Shown: in pieces, positions 36,747 through 46,186 of the stretch
Numbering within the stretch: position 1 is the stretch's first letter
Layout of the letters: every line of letters begins with the position of its first letter
Source: Candidatus Cohnella colombiensis
Lineage (GTDB): Bacteria > Bacillota > Bacilli > Paenibacillales > Paenibacillaceae
Direction of reading: 5' to 3'
DNA: 64,000 nucleotides
Assembly (NCBI GenBank): GCA_029203125.1
Contig: CP119317.1
Span: 1,984,001 to 2,048,000 of the forward strand
Made by a program: the position numbers and the translations under genes
Notes under the pieces: generated by a model
Told to the model about the DNA's origin: nothing
What the model saw: only the letters and a program-made list of their open reading frames with translations
Databases searched by the model: none

Positions 36747-38640
36747 GTTCCACCGCCTTTACCAGACGATCACGAACGCTTGATTGCGGTACATCGTTCT
36801 CTACGTACTGTTCGGCCTGCTTCTTGAACATTTCCGCATACTTGCCATCAAGCTTCATCAGCTCGTCATGTGTACCCTCTTCGGTAATCGCTCCATCCTC
36901 GAACAGATAGATGCGATCAGCCAACACTGCACTTGATAAGCGATGAGAAATAAACAACACTGTTTTATCCGCGCATCCTTCACGAATACTCTCGTATAGT
37001 TGATACTCTGCTATCGGATCAAGAGCGCTCGTAGGCTCATCCATAATGACGAAGTCTACATCCTTTGCAAACACTCGAGCGATTGCAATTTTTTGAAGCT
37101 CGCCACCAGACAACAGTACCCCTTCATCGTCGAACTCGCGGGTCAATATCGTATCGATTCCTTTCGGGAGACTCATTACCCTGTCATAGACACCGCTCTT
37201 TTGGAGAGCTTCGATGACTCGGTCACGTTCCGCCTCTGTCTCGATTTCCTTCATCAGCACATTTTCCGCAATCGTCATCGAGAAGACTTGATAATCCTGG
37301 AATGCTGCACCGAACAAACTACGATAGTCTCCTAGATGATAAGCTCGGATTGGTCTCCCGTTCACTTCGATTTGTCCCGATGTTGGATCATACAATCTCA
37401 TTAATAGCTTGATGAAAGTCGTCTTTCCCGCACCATTATGACCGACTAACGCAACTTTCGCTTTATTAGAGATCGTTAAGCTGACATTGCGCATGGAGCT
37501 ACGCTCTGCACCTATGTAGGAGAATGAAACATCAGAGAACGTAATCGTTGCCTCATCTCTGCTTGGAACTTCGCCACCCTCATGTTGCTCAACTTCCGAT
37601 TGATAATTTAAAAAATAATGCAGATTGTTAATATATATGCCATTCTCATACACCTTCACGAAGCTCTCTGACATGTGAATGAGCATCCACGCTCCCGATA
37701 CCATAGCTGTTGCGAGCACAGAAAATTCGCTGAGCGTAATCGTCTCCGATATCATCGCGCGATAGGCGCTATAGAGCAGAACACCTTGGAAGATAACCAG
37801 GAAAGTGAAAAAGTTTCTCCAGAAATCGACGAACATCACTTTCCCCTTATATTTATCAATCACTCGCAATACGCCAAGATAACCTTCATAGTAGATCGAT
37901 TTCAAAACATTGAAAATGTTCGATAGTCGAATTTCCTTCGCATAGTTGGATAAATAAAGCGTCCGATTTACATAATCCATCCTGCGAATCGAAGGCACGC
38001 TGTCCATGTACCTGTTGAAATACATCTTGTTTAACCGCTTTCCAATAAGAAATTCACCTATGATCGGGCAAAGTGCAAATAATACGACGTAAGGGTCGAT
38101 GGAAAACATAACGGCGAACACACTAATCGCAGCAATAATTGAAAAAATGATATTAGAAACCGTAGCAATGACCGCACTCACACGCGTATCCGCTTCATTA
38201 ATCGCAACCGTATACTTATGGTAAAATTCCGGGTTTTCGTAGCAATTGAGCTCTACTTGGCCAGCTTTTTCGAATAGCCTTACATAAAGCTTCTCATAGA
38301 GGATGGTGTCGCTGATCGGTTTAAAGCGATTTTGAAACCAATGGCCCCAGAAATTGATGAACGTAAATACGATAGTGGAAACAATAATAAAGATCGCCAC
38401 ATTTTCGAAGCCATCACCTTTCTCCATCGCCTCTAGCAAATACCGAATAAAGATTACGGTAAAAAACACTCTAGAGCCTTGTTCTAATGCGCTTGAGGCC
38501 ATCTCAGCAACCAATCGCTGGGGATGGATTTGCCAAACGAGTTTTAAAATATACAAGTTGTTGGAAAATGCTTCTTTCGTGCCGCCACCTTTAATGGCTT
38601 CTGTATCTGTCCGACTTCGACGTCTCCAGCTTTTCAGCAT
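36739..38640 (-). CDS. ABC exporter half-transporter A (membrane + ATPase fusion)
   Basis: 633 residues, clearly paralogous to the downstream gene. Membrane part about 1-345 with helices near 53-72, 80-100, 165-200 and 285-320. ATPase: Walker A GHNGAGKTTFIKLLMRLYDP, signature LSGGELQKIAIARV, Walker B FVIMDEPTSALDP, H-loop FISHRLSS. First gene of the pair. Upstream region 38641-38750 has several TA-rich hexamers (TAGTCA-N17-GATAAT is the best) but no strong promoter. A lipid, peptide or drug substrate cannot be chosen from sequence. Confidence 0.9.
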   Translation of the reverse strand: MLKSWRRRSRTDTEAIKGGGTKEAFSNNLYILKLVWQIHPQRLVAEMASSALEQGSRVFFTVIFIRYLLEAMEKGDGFENVAIFIIVSTIVFTFINFWGHWFQNRFKPISDTILYEKLYVRLFEKAGQVELNCYENPEFYHKYTVAINEADTRVSAVIATVSNIIFSIIAAISVFAVMFSIDPYVVLFALCPIIGEFLIGKRLNKMYFNRYMDSVPSIRRMDYVNRTLYLSNYAKEIRLSNIFNVLKSIYYEGYLGVLRVIDKYKGKVMFVDFWRNFFTFLVIFQGVLLYSAYRAMISETITLSEFSVLATAMVSGAWMLIHMSESFVKVYENGIYINNLHYFLNYQSEVEQHEGGEVPSRDEATITFSDVSFSYIGAERSSMRNVSLTISNKAKVALVGHNGAGKTTFIKLLMRLYDPTSGQIEVNGRPIRAYHLGDYRSLFGAAFQDYQVFSMTIAENVLMKEIETEAERDRVIEALQKSGVYDRVMSLPKGIDTILTREFDDEGVLLSGGELQKIAIARVFAKDVDFVIMDEPTSALDPIAEYQLYESIREGCADKTVLFISHRLSSAVLADRIYLFEDGAITEEGTHDELMKLDGKYAEMFKKQAEQYVENDVPQSSVRDRLVKAVEHE

Positions 38641-38742
38641 CGTGTAGGCACACCCTTATCGCAAATATCATTTCCACATTAAACCAAATATTGTATGTAT
38701 TATCTCAAAGCAATTAGATGCTGACTACCCTTTTAAGTGTAC

Positions 38743-38782
38743 AAAAATTGAGCTCCTCTGATGTAATCGCATCAGAGGAGCT
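38743..38782 (-). terminator. Strong minus-strand terminator between ftsY/IS150 and the ABC genes
   Basis: Perfect 13-bp stem (AGCTCCTCTGATG with its complement) around TAATCG, followed on minus by CAATTTTTG. It stops transcription arriving from the ftsY side. The stretch 38641-38945 otherwise contains no supportable gene; the 64-codon frame at 38725-38919 runs across this hairpin. Confidence 0.8.
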
Positions 38783-38917
38783 TGTCTTACGAGCTTAGAG
38801 CGTGCGGTTAAGCGAGTTTGCTGTCTGTAAGACCGTATTGCGAGCTTAGACCATTCGACGACAGAAGGGGGCAGTCCTAAATATAGTAAGCTCCCTTTCA
38901 TGAAGAAAGAACGAATC

Positions 38918-38945
38918 AAAACAAATAGAGTGGCGAAACAGGATT
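38918..38945. repeat. Left arm of a split hairpin at the IS150 insertion
   Basis: AAACAAATAGAGTGGCGA followed by AACAGGATT. With the right arm at 40615-40642 it forms a 27-bp stem with one 2-nt mismatch and almost no loop once the insertion is removed. On minus it is followed by TTTGTTTTG, so it was probably the ftsY terminator. Confidence 0.8.
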
Positions 38946-39014
38946 TGATATGCTCCCCATACGGTAGACAGGTGAAATAATAAAAGCCTGTTTACTGTAG
39001 GGGGAGCATTTTTC

Positions 39015-39692
39015 ATGCCTAGAAATAAACTAAACGCTTTAGAAAAATTGGCTATCCTTCAAGAGATCGAAGCTGGTCATATTGGAGTGAGAGCAGCTGT
39101 TAGGAAGTATGGCTGTGCCATATCTACGCTTGCAAATTGGCAACGTCGTTTTCGGTTATACGGTTACGAGGGATTAGAGATCCGCACACACTATCGTAGT
39201 TATTCCGAAGACATTAAGCTTCAAGCGGTTATGGATTATCTAAATCGGGGATTGTCGCAGAACCAAGTGATAGATAAGTATAGGATAGCTAGTCGAGCAG
39301 CTCTCTTCAATTGGATTAAGAAGTATAATGGTCATAGCAGCTTAAAAGCCTATACAGGGGGAACAACAGCTATGACTAAGGGACGCAAGACAACATGGCA
39401 GGAGAGGATCGACATTGTCCTGTACTGCCTTGCGAATGGACAAGACTACACGAAGACAGCAGAGCAGTTCCAGGTTTCTTACCAGCAAGTGTACGGATGG
39501 GTGAGAAAGTATGCAGAAGGCGGTCAGGATGCTTTACAGGATGGTAGAGGGCGTACCAAGTCGCCTGAAGAGTTAACCGAAGCCGATCGACATAGGCTCG
39601 CCACGAGGAAGTTGGAGTACGAGAATGAGCAACTCCGAGCGGAGAATGCCTTCTTAAAAAAGTTACAAGAGTTCGAAAGGAGGCGTCTTTAA
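39015..39692 (+). CDS. IS150-type transposase OrfA
   Basis: 225 residues. Several helix-turn-helix units: NALEKLAILQEIEAGHIGV, KYGCAISTLANWQRRFRLYG, LSQNQVIDKYRIASRAAL, AEQFQVSYQQVYGWVRKYAE; then a coiled-coil tail LEYENEQLRAENAFLKKLQE. The heptamer A-AAA-AAG at 39656-39662, in frame as TTA AAA AAG, is the programmed -1 frameshift site joining OrfA to OrfB. Confidence 0.93.
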   Translation: MPRNKLNALEKLAILQEIEAGHIGVRAAVRKYGCAISTLANWQRRFRLYGYEGLEIRTHYRSYSEDIKLQAVMDYLNRGLSQNQVIDKYRIASRAALFNWIKKYNGHSSLKAYTGGTTAMTKGRKTTWQERIDIVLYCLANGQDYTKTAEQFQVSYQQVYGWVRKYAEGGQDALQDGRGRTKSPEELTEADRHRLATRKLEYENEQLRAENAFLKKLQEFERRRL

Positions 39693-39766
39693 GCCAACAC
39701 CGACAAGAGAATTTCTACCTTGCCATTCAAGCCGTACAGCAAGCAGAGTCATTTAGCATACAGCTT

Positions 39767-40570
39767 TTGTGTGAAATTGCAAAAATCTCACGGTCGAGTT
39801 ATTACAAATGGTTACAACACAAACCCAGCTCTCGTGAGTTGGAGAACAAAAAACTGATGGAAGTCATGATGTGCTTGTATAAGAAGGTCGAGGGTACCTT
39901 CGGCTACCGTCAATTAACCCTACACATGCGACGTAAAACCATGAAGTCTATTAACCACAAACGTGTACAGCGCCTCATGAAGATAAAGGGGATCCAGTCG
40001 GTCATCCGTAGAAAGAAAAAGAGATATGAACGTTCCACTCCGCAACAAGTAGCTGAGAACTTGTTAAACCGTGAGTTTCAAGCAGAAGTGCCGAATGAGA
40101 AGTGGGTAACTGACGTGACGGAATGCAGATACGGCCATGGTCAGAAAGCATACTTAAGCGCAATTCTCGATCTTCATGACAAAACGATTGTTTCCTATGT
40201 ATTGGGACACTCAAATAATAATCCTCTCGTATTTCAAACGCTGGAACTAGCTTTAAAGGCAGCACCGGAAAGCACGCCGTTGCTACATAGTGACCGTGGT
40301 TATCAGTATACGTCTCTACGTTTTAAAGGGATGTTAGACGAAGCTAAAATGAAGCAGAGTATGTCCCGAGTTGGCCGCTGTATTGATAATGGACCGATGG
40401 AATCCTTTTGGGGGACGCTAAAATGCGAGAAGTATTATTTGCATACCTACCGAACCTTTGAAGAACTTAAAAAGGACATTGATGACTATATTCACTTTTA
40501 CAATTACGAACGATTACAGGCAAAACTAAACGGCCTCAGTCCAATGGAATTCAGGACCAAGACCGTCTAA
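39767..40570 (+). CDS. IS150-type transposase OrfB
   Basis: 267 residues as an isolated frame. DDE core: D in KWVTDVTECRYG, D in LLHSDRGYQYTS, E in NGPMESFWGTLKCEKYY. The frame extends upstream, without a stop, to the slippery site at 39656-39662, so the true product is most likely the OrfAB fusion rather than a protein starting here. Confidence 0.93.
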   Translation: MCEIAKISRSSYYKWLQHKPSSRELENKKLMEVMMCLYKKVEGTFGYRQLTLHMRRKTMKSINHKRVQRLMKIKGIQSVIRRKKKRYERSTPQQVAENLLNREFQAEVPNEKWVTDVTECRYGHGQKAYLSAILDLHDKTIVSYVLGHSNNNPLVFQTLELALKAAPESTPLLHSDRGYQYTSLRFKGMLDEAKMKQSMSRVGRCIDNGPMESFWGTLKCEKYYLHTYRTFEELKKDIDDYIHFYNYERLQAKLNGLSPMEFRTKTV

Positions 40571-40614
40571 TTGATTTTTATTTTTGTACTGTCTACTTGA
40601 CGGGGTGCAGTTCA

Positions 40615-40642
40615 ATTTAATCCTGAATCGCCACTCTATTTG
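40615..40642. repeat. Right arm of the split hairpin at the IS150 insertion
   Basis: AATCCTG, AA, TCGCCACTCTATTTGTTT: complement of the left arm at 38918-38945 apart from two bases. It lies 55 bp past the ftsY stop, where an operon terminator is expected. Confidence 0.8.
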
Positions 40643-40696
40643 TTTGTCAATCGCTACTCAAATTAGTAGTTATTACTTATGAGACTGCCCACGCGA

Positions 40697-41698
40697 TCAA
40701 TCTTCAGCCTGTTCTTCCTCTTCTGTACCCGCCAAACCAGCAAACAAAGCATGCACGAATTGATCGGCATCGAACTGCTGAAGATCATCCATCTTCTCGC
40801 CGAGACCTACAAATTTCACAGGAAGCTCTAGCTCGTTGCGAATCGCAATTACGATGCCGCCCTTTGCTGTTCCATCAAGCTTCGTTAGTACAAGTCCAGT
40901 AACACCGCTCTTCTCGCCGAACAGCTTCGCCTGCTGTAGCGCATTCTGTCCTGTCGTAGCATCCAGCACAAGTAGCGTTTCATGAGGGGCACCCGGAATT
41001 TCACGTTGAATAACGCGATGGATTTTAGATAGCTCTTCCATGAGGTTCACCTTGTTTTGAAGTCGACCGGCAGTGTCGCAGATGAGCACATCTACATTTC
41101 GTTGCTTCGCCGCCTGCACCGCATCAAACATGACCGCTGCAGGGTCCGCACCGGAATGCTGCTTAATCACATCGACTCCAACACGTTCTCCCCACACTTC
41201 CAATTGCTCGATCGCACCTGCACGGAACGTATCACCCGCAGCTAGCAATACATTTTTACCTTGCTGCTTATAGCGCCAAGCGAGCTTCCCGATCGTCGTT
41301 GTCTTCCCAACACCGTTCACCCCAACGAATAGGATGACTGTAATGCCATTCGGATTACTCCTAAGATCAGGCTCTCCATCTTTACCCTTCAACATCTCCA
41401 CGAGCTTTTCAGACAAGATCGGTTGCAGTTCAGCGGGTTGCTCAATCTTACGCTTCTTCACTTCAACTCGAAGCTCTTCAATAAGCTCCATCACCGTATT
41501 CACACCCACGTCCGCACCGATGAGTATTTCTTCAAGTTCCTCATAAAACTCCTCATCAATCTTCTTGCGACGTGTGAATAGCTCTACGACTTGACCGACA
41601 AACACATCGCGCGTCTTGGCCAAACCATCGCGAAACTTATTCGTGACTGCTTCTGCTTTCGAAGCAATGCTCTCTTTCAATCGCTTAAAAAAACTCAT
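40697..41698 (-). CDS. ftsY: Signal recognition particle receptor FtsY (start re-chosen)
   Basis: 333 residues from an ATG at 41698 (MSFFKRLKES), which has GGTGGGGG about 8 nt upstream; the frame from 41713 includes that ribosome site. No long acidic A domain, as usual in Firmicutes. NG domain: Walker A GVNGVGKTTTIGKLAWRY at about 125-142, DTAGRLQNKVNLMEEL at about 213-228, TKLDGTAKGG at about 272-281. Last gene of fapR-...-smc-ftsY; its terminator region holds IS150. Confidence 0.97.
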   Translation of the reverse strand: MSFFKRLKESIASKAEAVTNKFRDGLAKTRDVFVGQVVELFTRRKKIDEEFYEELEEILIGADVGVNTVMELIEELRVEVKKRKIEQPAELQPILSEKLVEMLKGKDGEPDLRSNPNGITVILFVGVNGVGKTTTIGKLAWRYKQQGKNVLLAAGDTFRAGAIEQLEVWGERVGVDVIKQHSGADPAAVMFDAVQAAKQRNVDVLICDTAGRLQNKVNLMEELSKIHRVIQREIPGAPHETLLVLDATTGQNALQQAKLFGEKSGVTGLVLTKLDGTAKGGIVIAIRNELELPVKFVGLGEKMDDLQQFDADQFVHALFAGLAGTEEEEQAED

Positions 41699-41764
41699 GC
41701 TTATATCCCCCACCTATTGCTCAAATCTATCTCTAACCTATAATCGCACTACATATTCGTATCA

Positions 41765-44700
41765 TTAGGCCGTTGCAATCATCTCATCCGTTTCTTCCAG
41801 ACGAACCGATACAAGCTTCGATACGCCGCCCTCTTCCATCGTTACACCATAGAGAACATCTGCTTCTTCCATTGTTCCTTTGCGGTGTGTTACAACGATA
41901 AACTGTGTCGTATCGGAAAATTCTCGCATGTATTGTGCGTAGCGCGTTACGTTAGCTTCATCGAGAGCAGCTTCAACTTCATCTAGCACACAGAAAGGAA
42001 CTGGTTTAACATTCAGAATCGCAAACAGAAGTGCGATTGCGGTAAGCGCGCGCTCCCCCCCTGATAAGAGCTGCAAATTTTGCAGCTTCTTCCCTGGAGG
42101 CTGTGCAACGATATCGATCCCTGTATCCAGCGGGCGATCCGGCTCACTTAATATTAAATCTGCGCGTCCTCCACCGAACATACGCGAGAACACAACAACG
42201 AAGTGTTTACGAATCTCTTCGAATGTCGTGCGGAATCGCTTCGACATCTCATCGTCCATCTCTTTGATGATGCCATGAAGCTTCGTCTTCGCTTCGATGA
42301 GATCATTTTCCTGCTCAGACAAGAAGCCGAAGCGTTCAGCAACACGCTTGTATTCTTCAATGGCTCCCAGGTTTACATCGCCAAGCGCACTAATTTTACG
42401 CTTCATGTCGCGTACTTCATTTTGCGTCAATGCGATATCCTCTGGAACAGGGTAACGCTCCTTGGCAAGCTCAAAGCCTAGCTCGTATTCCTCACTCAGC
42501 TTACGTAGCAAGTTATCCAGCTCGACATCCATCCGATTGACCGCGATTTCTGCTTGACGCATACTTTCTTCTACCGCTCTAAGCTTCGTCCGCTGATCCT
42601 TCGTTTCGCTTTCCTTAAGCTCAAGCTCACGATGAAGACCTGCACGATCTGAACGCTTGAATTCGATAGTCTCTGTCAATTGCTTTCTTTGAATTCGAAG
42701 CTCATTGAGTCGTTCTTTCTGTTCAACTGAATCGGCAGCATTGCGTGCTGTTTCTTCCGCATTTTGAGCTAATGCTTCTTTAAGTTGCTGTAACTCTGTA
42801 TTCAATCGAACGAGCTCAGAGCGGCTTCGAGCTTGCTGTTCACCAATCGCTGTACGATCCTGTTCTAGGCGAGCGATTGACACCTTCATCTCCGTAAGTG
42901 AAGTTTGAAGCTCCTCGCGTTCTGTCGCACTGCGACGTCGCAATTCTTCCGCTTCACGCATCCGCTCTTGAATATGAGCTTCTTCTTCTGTCAGCGTAGC
43001 AAGTCGCGCCTCTGCTTCCTGACGATTCGTTGATAGGCCACCTGCTTCAGAATCGAAAGCAGACTTCTCAAGCACGAGAGCAGACTGTTGTTCCTCTAAC
43101 AGTTTCTCATCTTGTAGCAGTTGTTGACGCTCTGTCGCTACTTGCTGTTCATTGAGCCGTTCTTTCTCTCCTTGCTCGCGCAGTTGCTCAATGTTTTGGG
43201 CAACTTGGGATATTTCCAGCTTGAGATCATCCATCGATCTTCGCGCAGCTTCGCGCGCTACTTCGGCATCCTTGATCTCACGTTCCAAATCCTCAAGCTG
43301 CCGCCCCCGTCCGAGTAGACTTGACGACTTCTTCTGCAAGCTACCCCCGGTCATAGATCCACCCGCATTGACGATGTCACCATCGCGTGTAACGACACGA
43401 TAACGATATTGAAGCCTGGAAGCGATTCGGTTCGCTTGCTCCAAAGTCTCTGACAGCAATACATTACCTAGCATACTGCTAACAATCGCTCTATATTTCG
43501 GATCTGAATCGACGAGCTCTGCTGCAACGCCAATAAATCCTTCAGCTTGGTCAAGTAATCTACGATCTTGATCAGAGATATTGCGCGCACGAATGACGTC
43601 TAACGGAAGTAACGTCGCACGACCGGATTGACGTTGCTTTAAGTACGCAATAGCCGTCCGCGAGCTTTTCTCGTCTTCCATAACAATGTGCTGTAATGCT
43701 CCACCAAGTGCGGTTTCCACTGCTGTTTCTAAATGTGCAGGTACTTGAATGAGCTCTGCTACTGCGCCATGTACACCATGTAGCTGACCACGTTTTGATG
43801 CTTTTAACAATTCACGAACACCATGCTGAAAGCCATCATAATCATTTTGAAGCTCTTTAATTGTATCTCTACGTGACACAAGCGCCTCGCGCTTCTGTTC
43901 AAAGCTACGTACTGCCGCTTGAGTTTCTTCTAGCTTGCGACCAAGCTCACTAGAACGAGCGCCTTCAGACACAAAGCGATTACGAACATCCTCAAGCGCT
44001 TCAGTTACAGCCGTGTATCGCTCATCTAACGTTGCTCGCTTAGTAGCAAGGCCTTCTAGCTGTTCACGCCATTTTGTTTCCTCTTCGGCGATTCTAGCCA
44101 TTCTGCGGTCGAGCACTTCCCGCTGACCTTCGCCATATCGAATGTCGTTGCGCGCTTGCGCCATTGCATTCAGCGTATCGAATAGCTCCGCCTTCAGCCG
44201 TTCCTCCGCTTCAGAGCTTCCATCAGCGATCGCTAGTTTTTGTTCTTCTTGAGTAAGTGTCGCTGAAAGCTGTGAGAGCTGGTGATCAAGCTCAATTCGC
44301 TTCCCTTTCATACTCTCTTCTTCGGTAGCGGCTAACTTTTGACGCTCCTCAGCTGCTGAATAGGATTGTGTAAGCCCCTCGCGATTGCGCTCCAGATTCG
44401 TAATTCTCTCCTGCAGCAGCTCCCCGAAGCCTTCAGCCTTTTCGGTCTCCTCACTGCAACGCAAGAGCTCGTCCTGCAGCTTCTCCAAATGCTCCTCTAG
44501 CCGTTGAAGCGCTTGACGCTCCTCTTCGAGCAATGCATCGTGCTTACTAACGAACGTCGATAATACCGTCTGCTCATCACGAAGTGACGCTAGCTTCTCG
44601 TTCGTCTGCGTCCAAGAAGTATGCACCCCTTCAATTTGATGCACATATAGCGCGATTTCTTTATTTTTCAAATCATCTCTTAGTTGTTTGAAAGCTTCTG

Positions 44701-45334
44701 CTTTAGCAGATTGCTCTTTGAGCGGCTCAATCTGACTTTCAAGCTCACTCACCAAGTCGTGAATACGAAGTAAGTTGTTTTCTGTATCCTCTAGCTTTTT
44801 CTGTGCTTCACGCTTGCGGCTTTTGTACTTTACAATACCTGAAGCTTCTTCGAAAATACCACGCCGATCCTCTGATCGCGTACTGAGAATTTCCTCAATT
44901 CGTCCTTGTCCGATAATCGAATAGGCTTCACGACCGATTCCCGTATCCATGAACAGTTCAGTAATGTCCTTCAATCGACACGGCTGCTTATTAATCAAAT
45001 ATTCACTATCGCCAGACCGATGAACACGACGAGTTACCGTCACTTCAGTAAAATCTAACGGTAGTGCTTTGTCTGTATTGTCGAGCGTCAATGAAACTTC
45101 ACCGATGTTGACAGCTTTTCTAGAATCACTTCCGGCAAAAATAACGTCCTGCATGTTGCCACCACGAAGCGATTTCGCACTTTGTTCACCGAGTACCCAC
45201 CGGATTCCGTCGGAGATATTGCTCTTGCCACTCCCATTCGGACCAACAACAGCAGTAATTCCACGAACGAACTCTAGCTCAGTCCGATCAGCGAACGACT
45301 TAAATCCTGCCAATTCGATTCTTTTAAGAAACAT
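41765..45334 (-). CDS. smc: Chromosome segregation protein SMC
   Basis: 1189 residues. Walker A VVGPNGSGKSNISDGIRWVL at about 30-49; two long coiled coils (about 165-495 and 680-1015); hinge at about 510-670 (LLKASKRGQLHGVHGAVAEL, then GGSMTGGS); signature LLSGGERALTAIALLFAI and Walker B FCVLDEVEAALDEANV near 1095-1135. Forms condensin with ScpAB and compacts the origin region. Lies 51 bp after rnc. Confidence 0.98.
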   Translation of the reverse strand: MFLKRIELAGFKSFADRTELEFVRGITAVVGPNGSGKSNISDGIRWVLGEQSAKSLRGGNMQDVIFAGSDSRKAVNIGEVSLTLDNTDKALPLDFTEVTVTRRVHRSGDSEYLINKQPCRLKDITELFMDTGIGREAYSIIGQGRIEEILSTRSEDRRGIFEEASGIVKYKSRKREAQKKLEDTENNLLRIHDLVSELESQIEPLKEQSAKAEAFKQLRDDLKNKEIALYVHQIEGVHTSWTQTNEKLASLRDEQTVLSTFVSKHDALLEEERQALQRLEEHLEKLQDELLRCSEETEKAEGFGELLQERITNLERNREGLTQSYSAAEERQKLAATEEESMKGKRIELDHQLSQLSATLTQEEQKLAIADGSSEAEERLKAELFDTLNAMAQARNDIRYGEGQREVLDRRMARIAEEETKWREQLEGLATKRATLDERYTAVTEALEDVRNRFVSEGARSSELGRKLEETQAAVRSFEQKREALVSRRDTIKELQNDYDGFQHGVRELLKASKRGQLHGVHGAVAELIQVPAHLETAVETALGGALQHIVMEDEKSSRTAIAYLKQRQSGRATLLPLDVIRARNISDQDRRLLDQAEGFIGVAAELVDSDPKYRAIVSSMLGNVLLSETLEQANRIASRLQYRYRVVTRDGDIVNAGGSMTGGSLQKKSSSLLGRGRQLEDLEREIKDAEVAREAARRSMDDLKLEISQVAQNIEQLREQGEKERLNEQQVATERQQLLQDEKLLEEQQSALVLEKSAFDSEAGGLSTNRQEAEARLATLTEEEAHIQERMREAEELRRRSATEREELQTSLTEMKVSIARLEQDRTAIGEQQARSRSELVRLNTELQQLKEALAQNAEETARNAADSVEQKERLNELRIQRKQLTETIEFKRSDRAGLHRELELKESETKDQRTKLRAVEESMRQAEIAVNRMDVELDNLLRKLSEEYELGFELAKERYPVPEDIALTQNEVRDMKRKISALGDVNLGAIEEYKRVAERFGFLSEQENDLIEAKTKLHGIIKEMDDEMSKRFRTTFEEIRKHFVVVFSRMFGGGRADLILSEPDRPLDTGIDIVAQPPGKKLQNLQLLSGGERALTAIALLFAILNVKPVPFCVLDEVEAALDEANVTRYAQYMREFSDTTQFIVVTHRKGTMEEADVLYGVTMEEGGVSKLVSVRLEETDEMIATA

Positions 45335-45385
45335 TTGCTAACATTCACCTCTCGCGTCGGTCGTTCTAAATTTATCCGATTTCAA

Positions 45386-46087
45386 TTATGAAGGATATTG
45401 CTTAGCTAACGTCTGTAATGCTTGAGATGCCGCTTGCTGTTCTGCTTCCTTCTTCGAACGGCCGATGCCTTCACCCAGTTGCTCTTTATCAATGAGGACT
45501 GCTACAACGAATTCCCGATCATGTGCAGGTCCACGTTCTTCCACAATCCGATAATCTAACGGGCCTGAAGATAACTGCTGAACCTTCTCTTGAAGAACCG
45601 TTTTGAAATCTTTCATCGGTGATTGACTATCATCAGGCAGCAGTAAAAATAAATGTTGATCAAGAAAACTACGTACAGCATTCAACCCTTGATCCAAGTA
45701 GAGTGCACCTAAGAATGCTTCGAAAGCATCTGCGAGTAAGGAAGGTCTCGTTCTGCCTCCCGTTAGCTCCTCCCCTTTGCCGAGCAGCACGATCTGCCCA
45801 AATTCGAGCGCCTCGGCAAAACGGACAAGCGATGGTTCGCATACAATACTAGCTCGCATACGAGTTAACTCACCTTCAGGACGGTCTGGATACCGCCGGA
45901 ACAAATATTCAGACACGGTCAATTGAAGCACAGCATCACCTAGAAACTCCAATCTCTCGTTATGCGCTAGCTTAGCTCCTCGTTGCTCGTTCACATATGA
46001 AGTATGTGTAAAAGCTTGTTTCAGGAGCGCCATGTTGCGAAACGTGATTCGAATGCGTTGTTGCAGCTGTTCAAACTGATCACTCAT
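45386..46087 (-). CDS. rnc: Ribonuclease III (start re-chosen)
   Basis: 233 residues from an ATG at 46087 (MSDQFEQLQQRI) with AGAGGTGA at 5 nt; the longer frame would translate through a 32-bp palindrome. Catalytic signature ERLEFLGDAVLQLTVSEYLF at about 44-63 and the second acidic helix LADAFEAFLGALYLDQG. The C-terminal dsRNA-binding domain is at about 155-228 (DFKTVLQEKVQQLSSG, then GIGRSKKEAEQQAASQAL). Processes rRNA and double-stranded RNA. Confidence 0.97.
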   Translation of the reverse strand: MSDQFEQLQQRIRITFRNMALLKQAFTHTSYVNEQRGAKLAHNERLEFLGDAVLQLTVSEYLFRRYPDRPEGELTRMRASIVCEPSLVRFAEALEFGQIVLLGKGEELTGGRTRPSLLADAFEAFLGALYLDQGLNAVRSFLDQHLFLLLPDDSQSPMKDFKTVLQEKVQQLSSGPLDYRIVEERGPAHDREFVVAVLIDKEQLGEGIGRSKKEAEQQAASQALQTLAKQYPS

Positions 46088-46140
46088 GTAATCACCTCTA
46101 GAAGTGACGATCCCTAATCTGCATCGCTTCATATAAACAA

Positions 46141-46172
46141 TCGACGCAGGCGGCATATGCCGCCTGCGTCGA
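46141..46172 (-). promoter_or_regulatory. Perfect 32-bp palindrome in the rnc leader
   Basis: TCGACGCAGGCGG, CATATG, CCGCCTGCGTCGA: 13-bp GC-rich stem with a 6-nt loop between the fabF stop (46187) and the rnc start (46087). The minus-strand tail ATTGTTTATATG is only weakly T-rich. It could be a weak terminator, an RNA processing site or an RNase III target. Confidence 0.6.
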
Positions 46173-46186
46173 CGTTCACGCGCCTA

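Larger units (their letters stand above)
38946..40614 (+). mobile_element. IS150-type (IS3-family) insertion sequence, 1669 bp, 3-bp target duplication
   Basis: Ends TGATATGCTCCCC (left) and its counterpart TGAACTGCACCCC (right, minus strand), both followed by GTAGACAG; the right end resembles E. coli IS150. ATT flanks both sides (38943-38945 and 40615-40617), the expected 3-bp duplication. Both reading frames are intact with a slippery A-AAA-AAG, so it may be mobile. Confidence 0.9.

Noticed and set aside
38725..38919. 64-codon minus frame upstream of the ABC genes, considered as a cargo peptide
   Set aside because: It contains a 13-bp terminator hairpin inside the frame, lacks a leader/core peptide pattern, and has no ribosome site.
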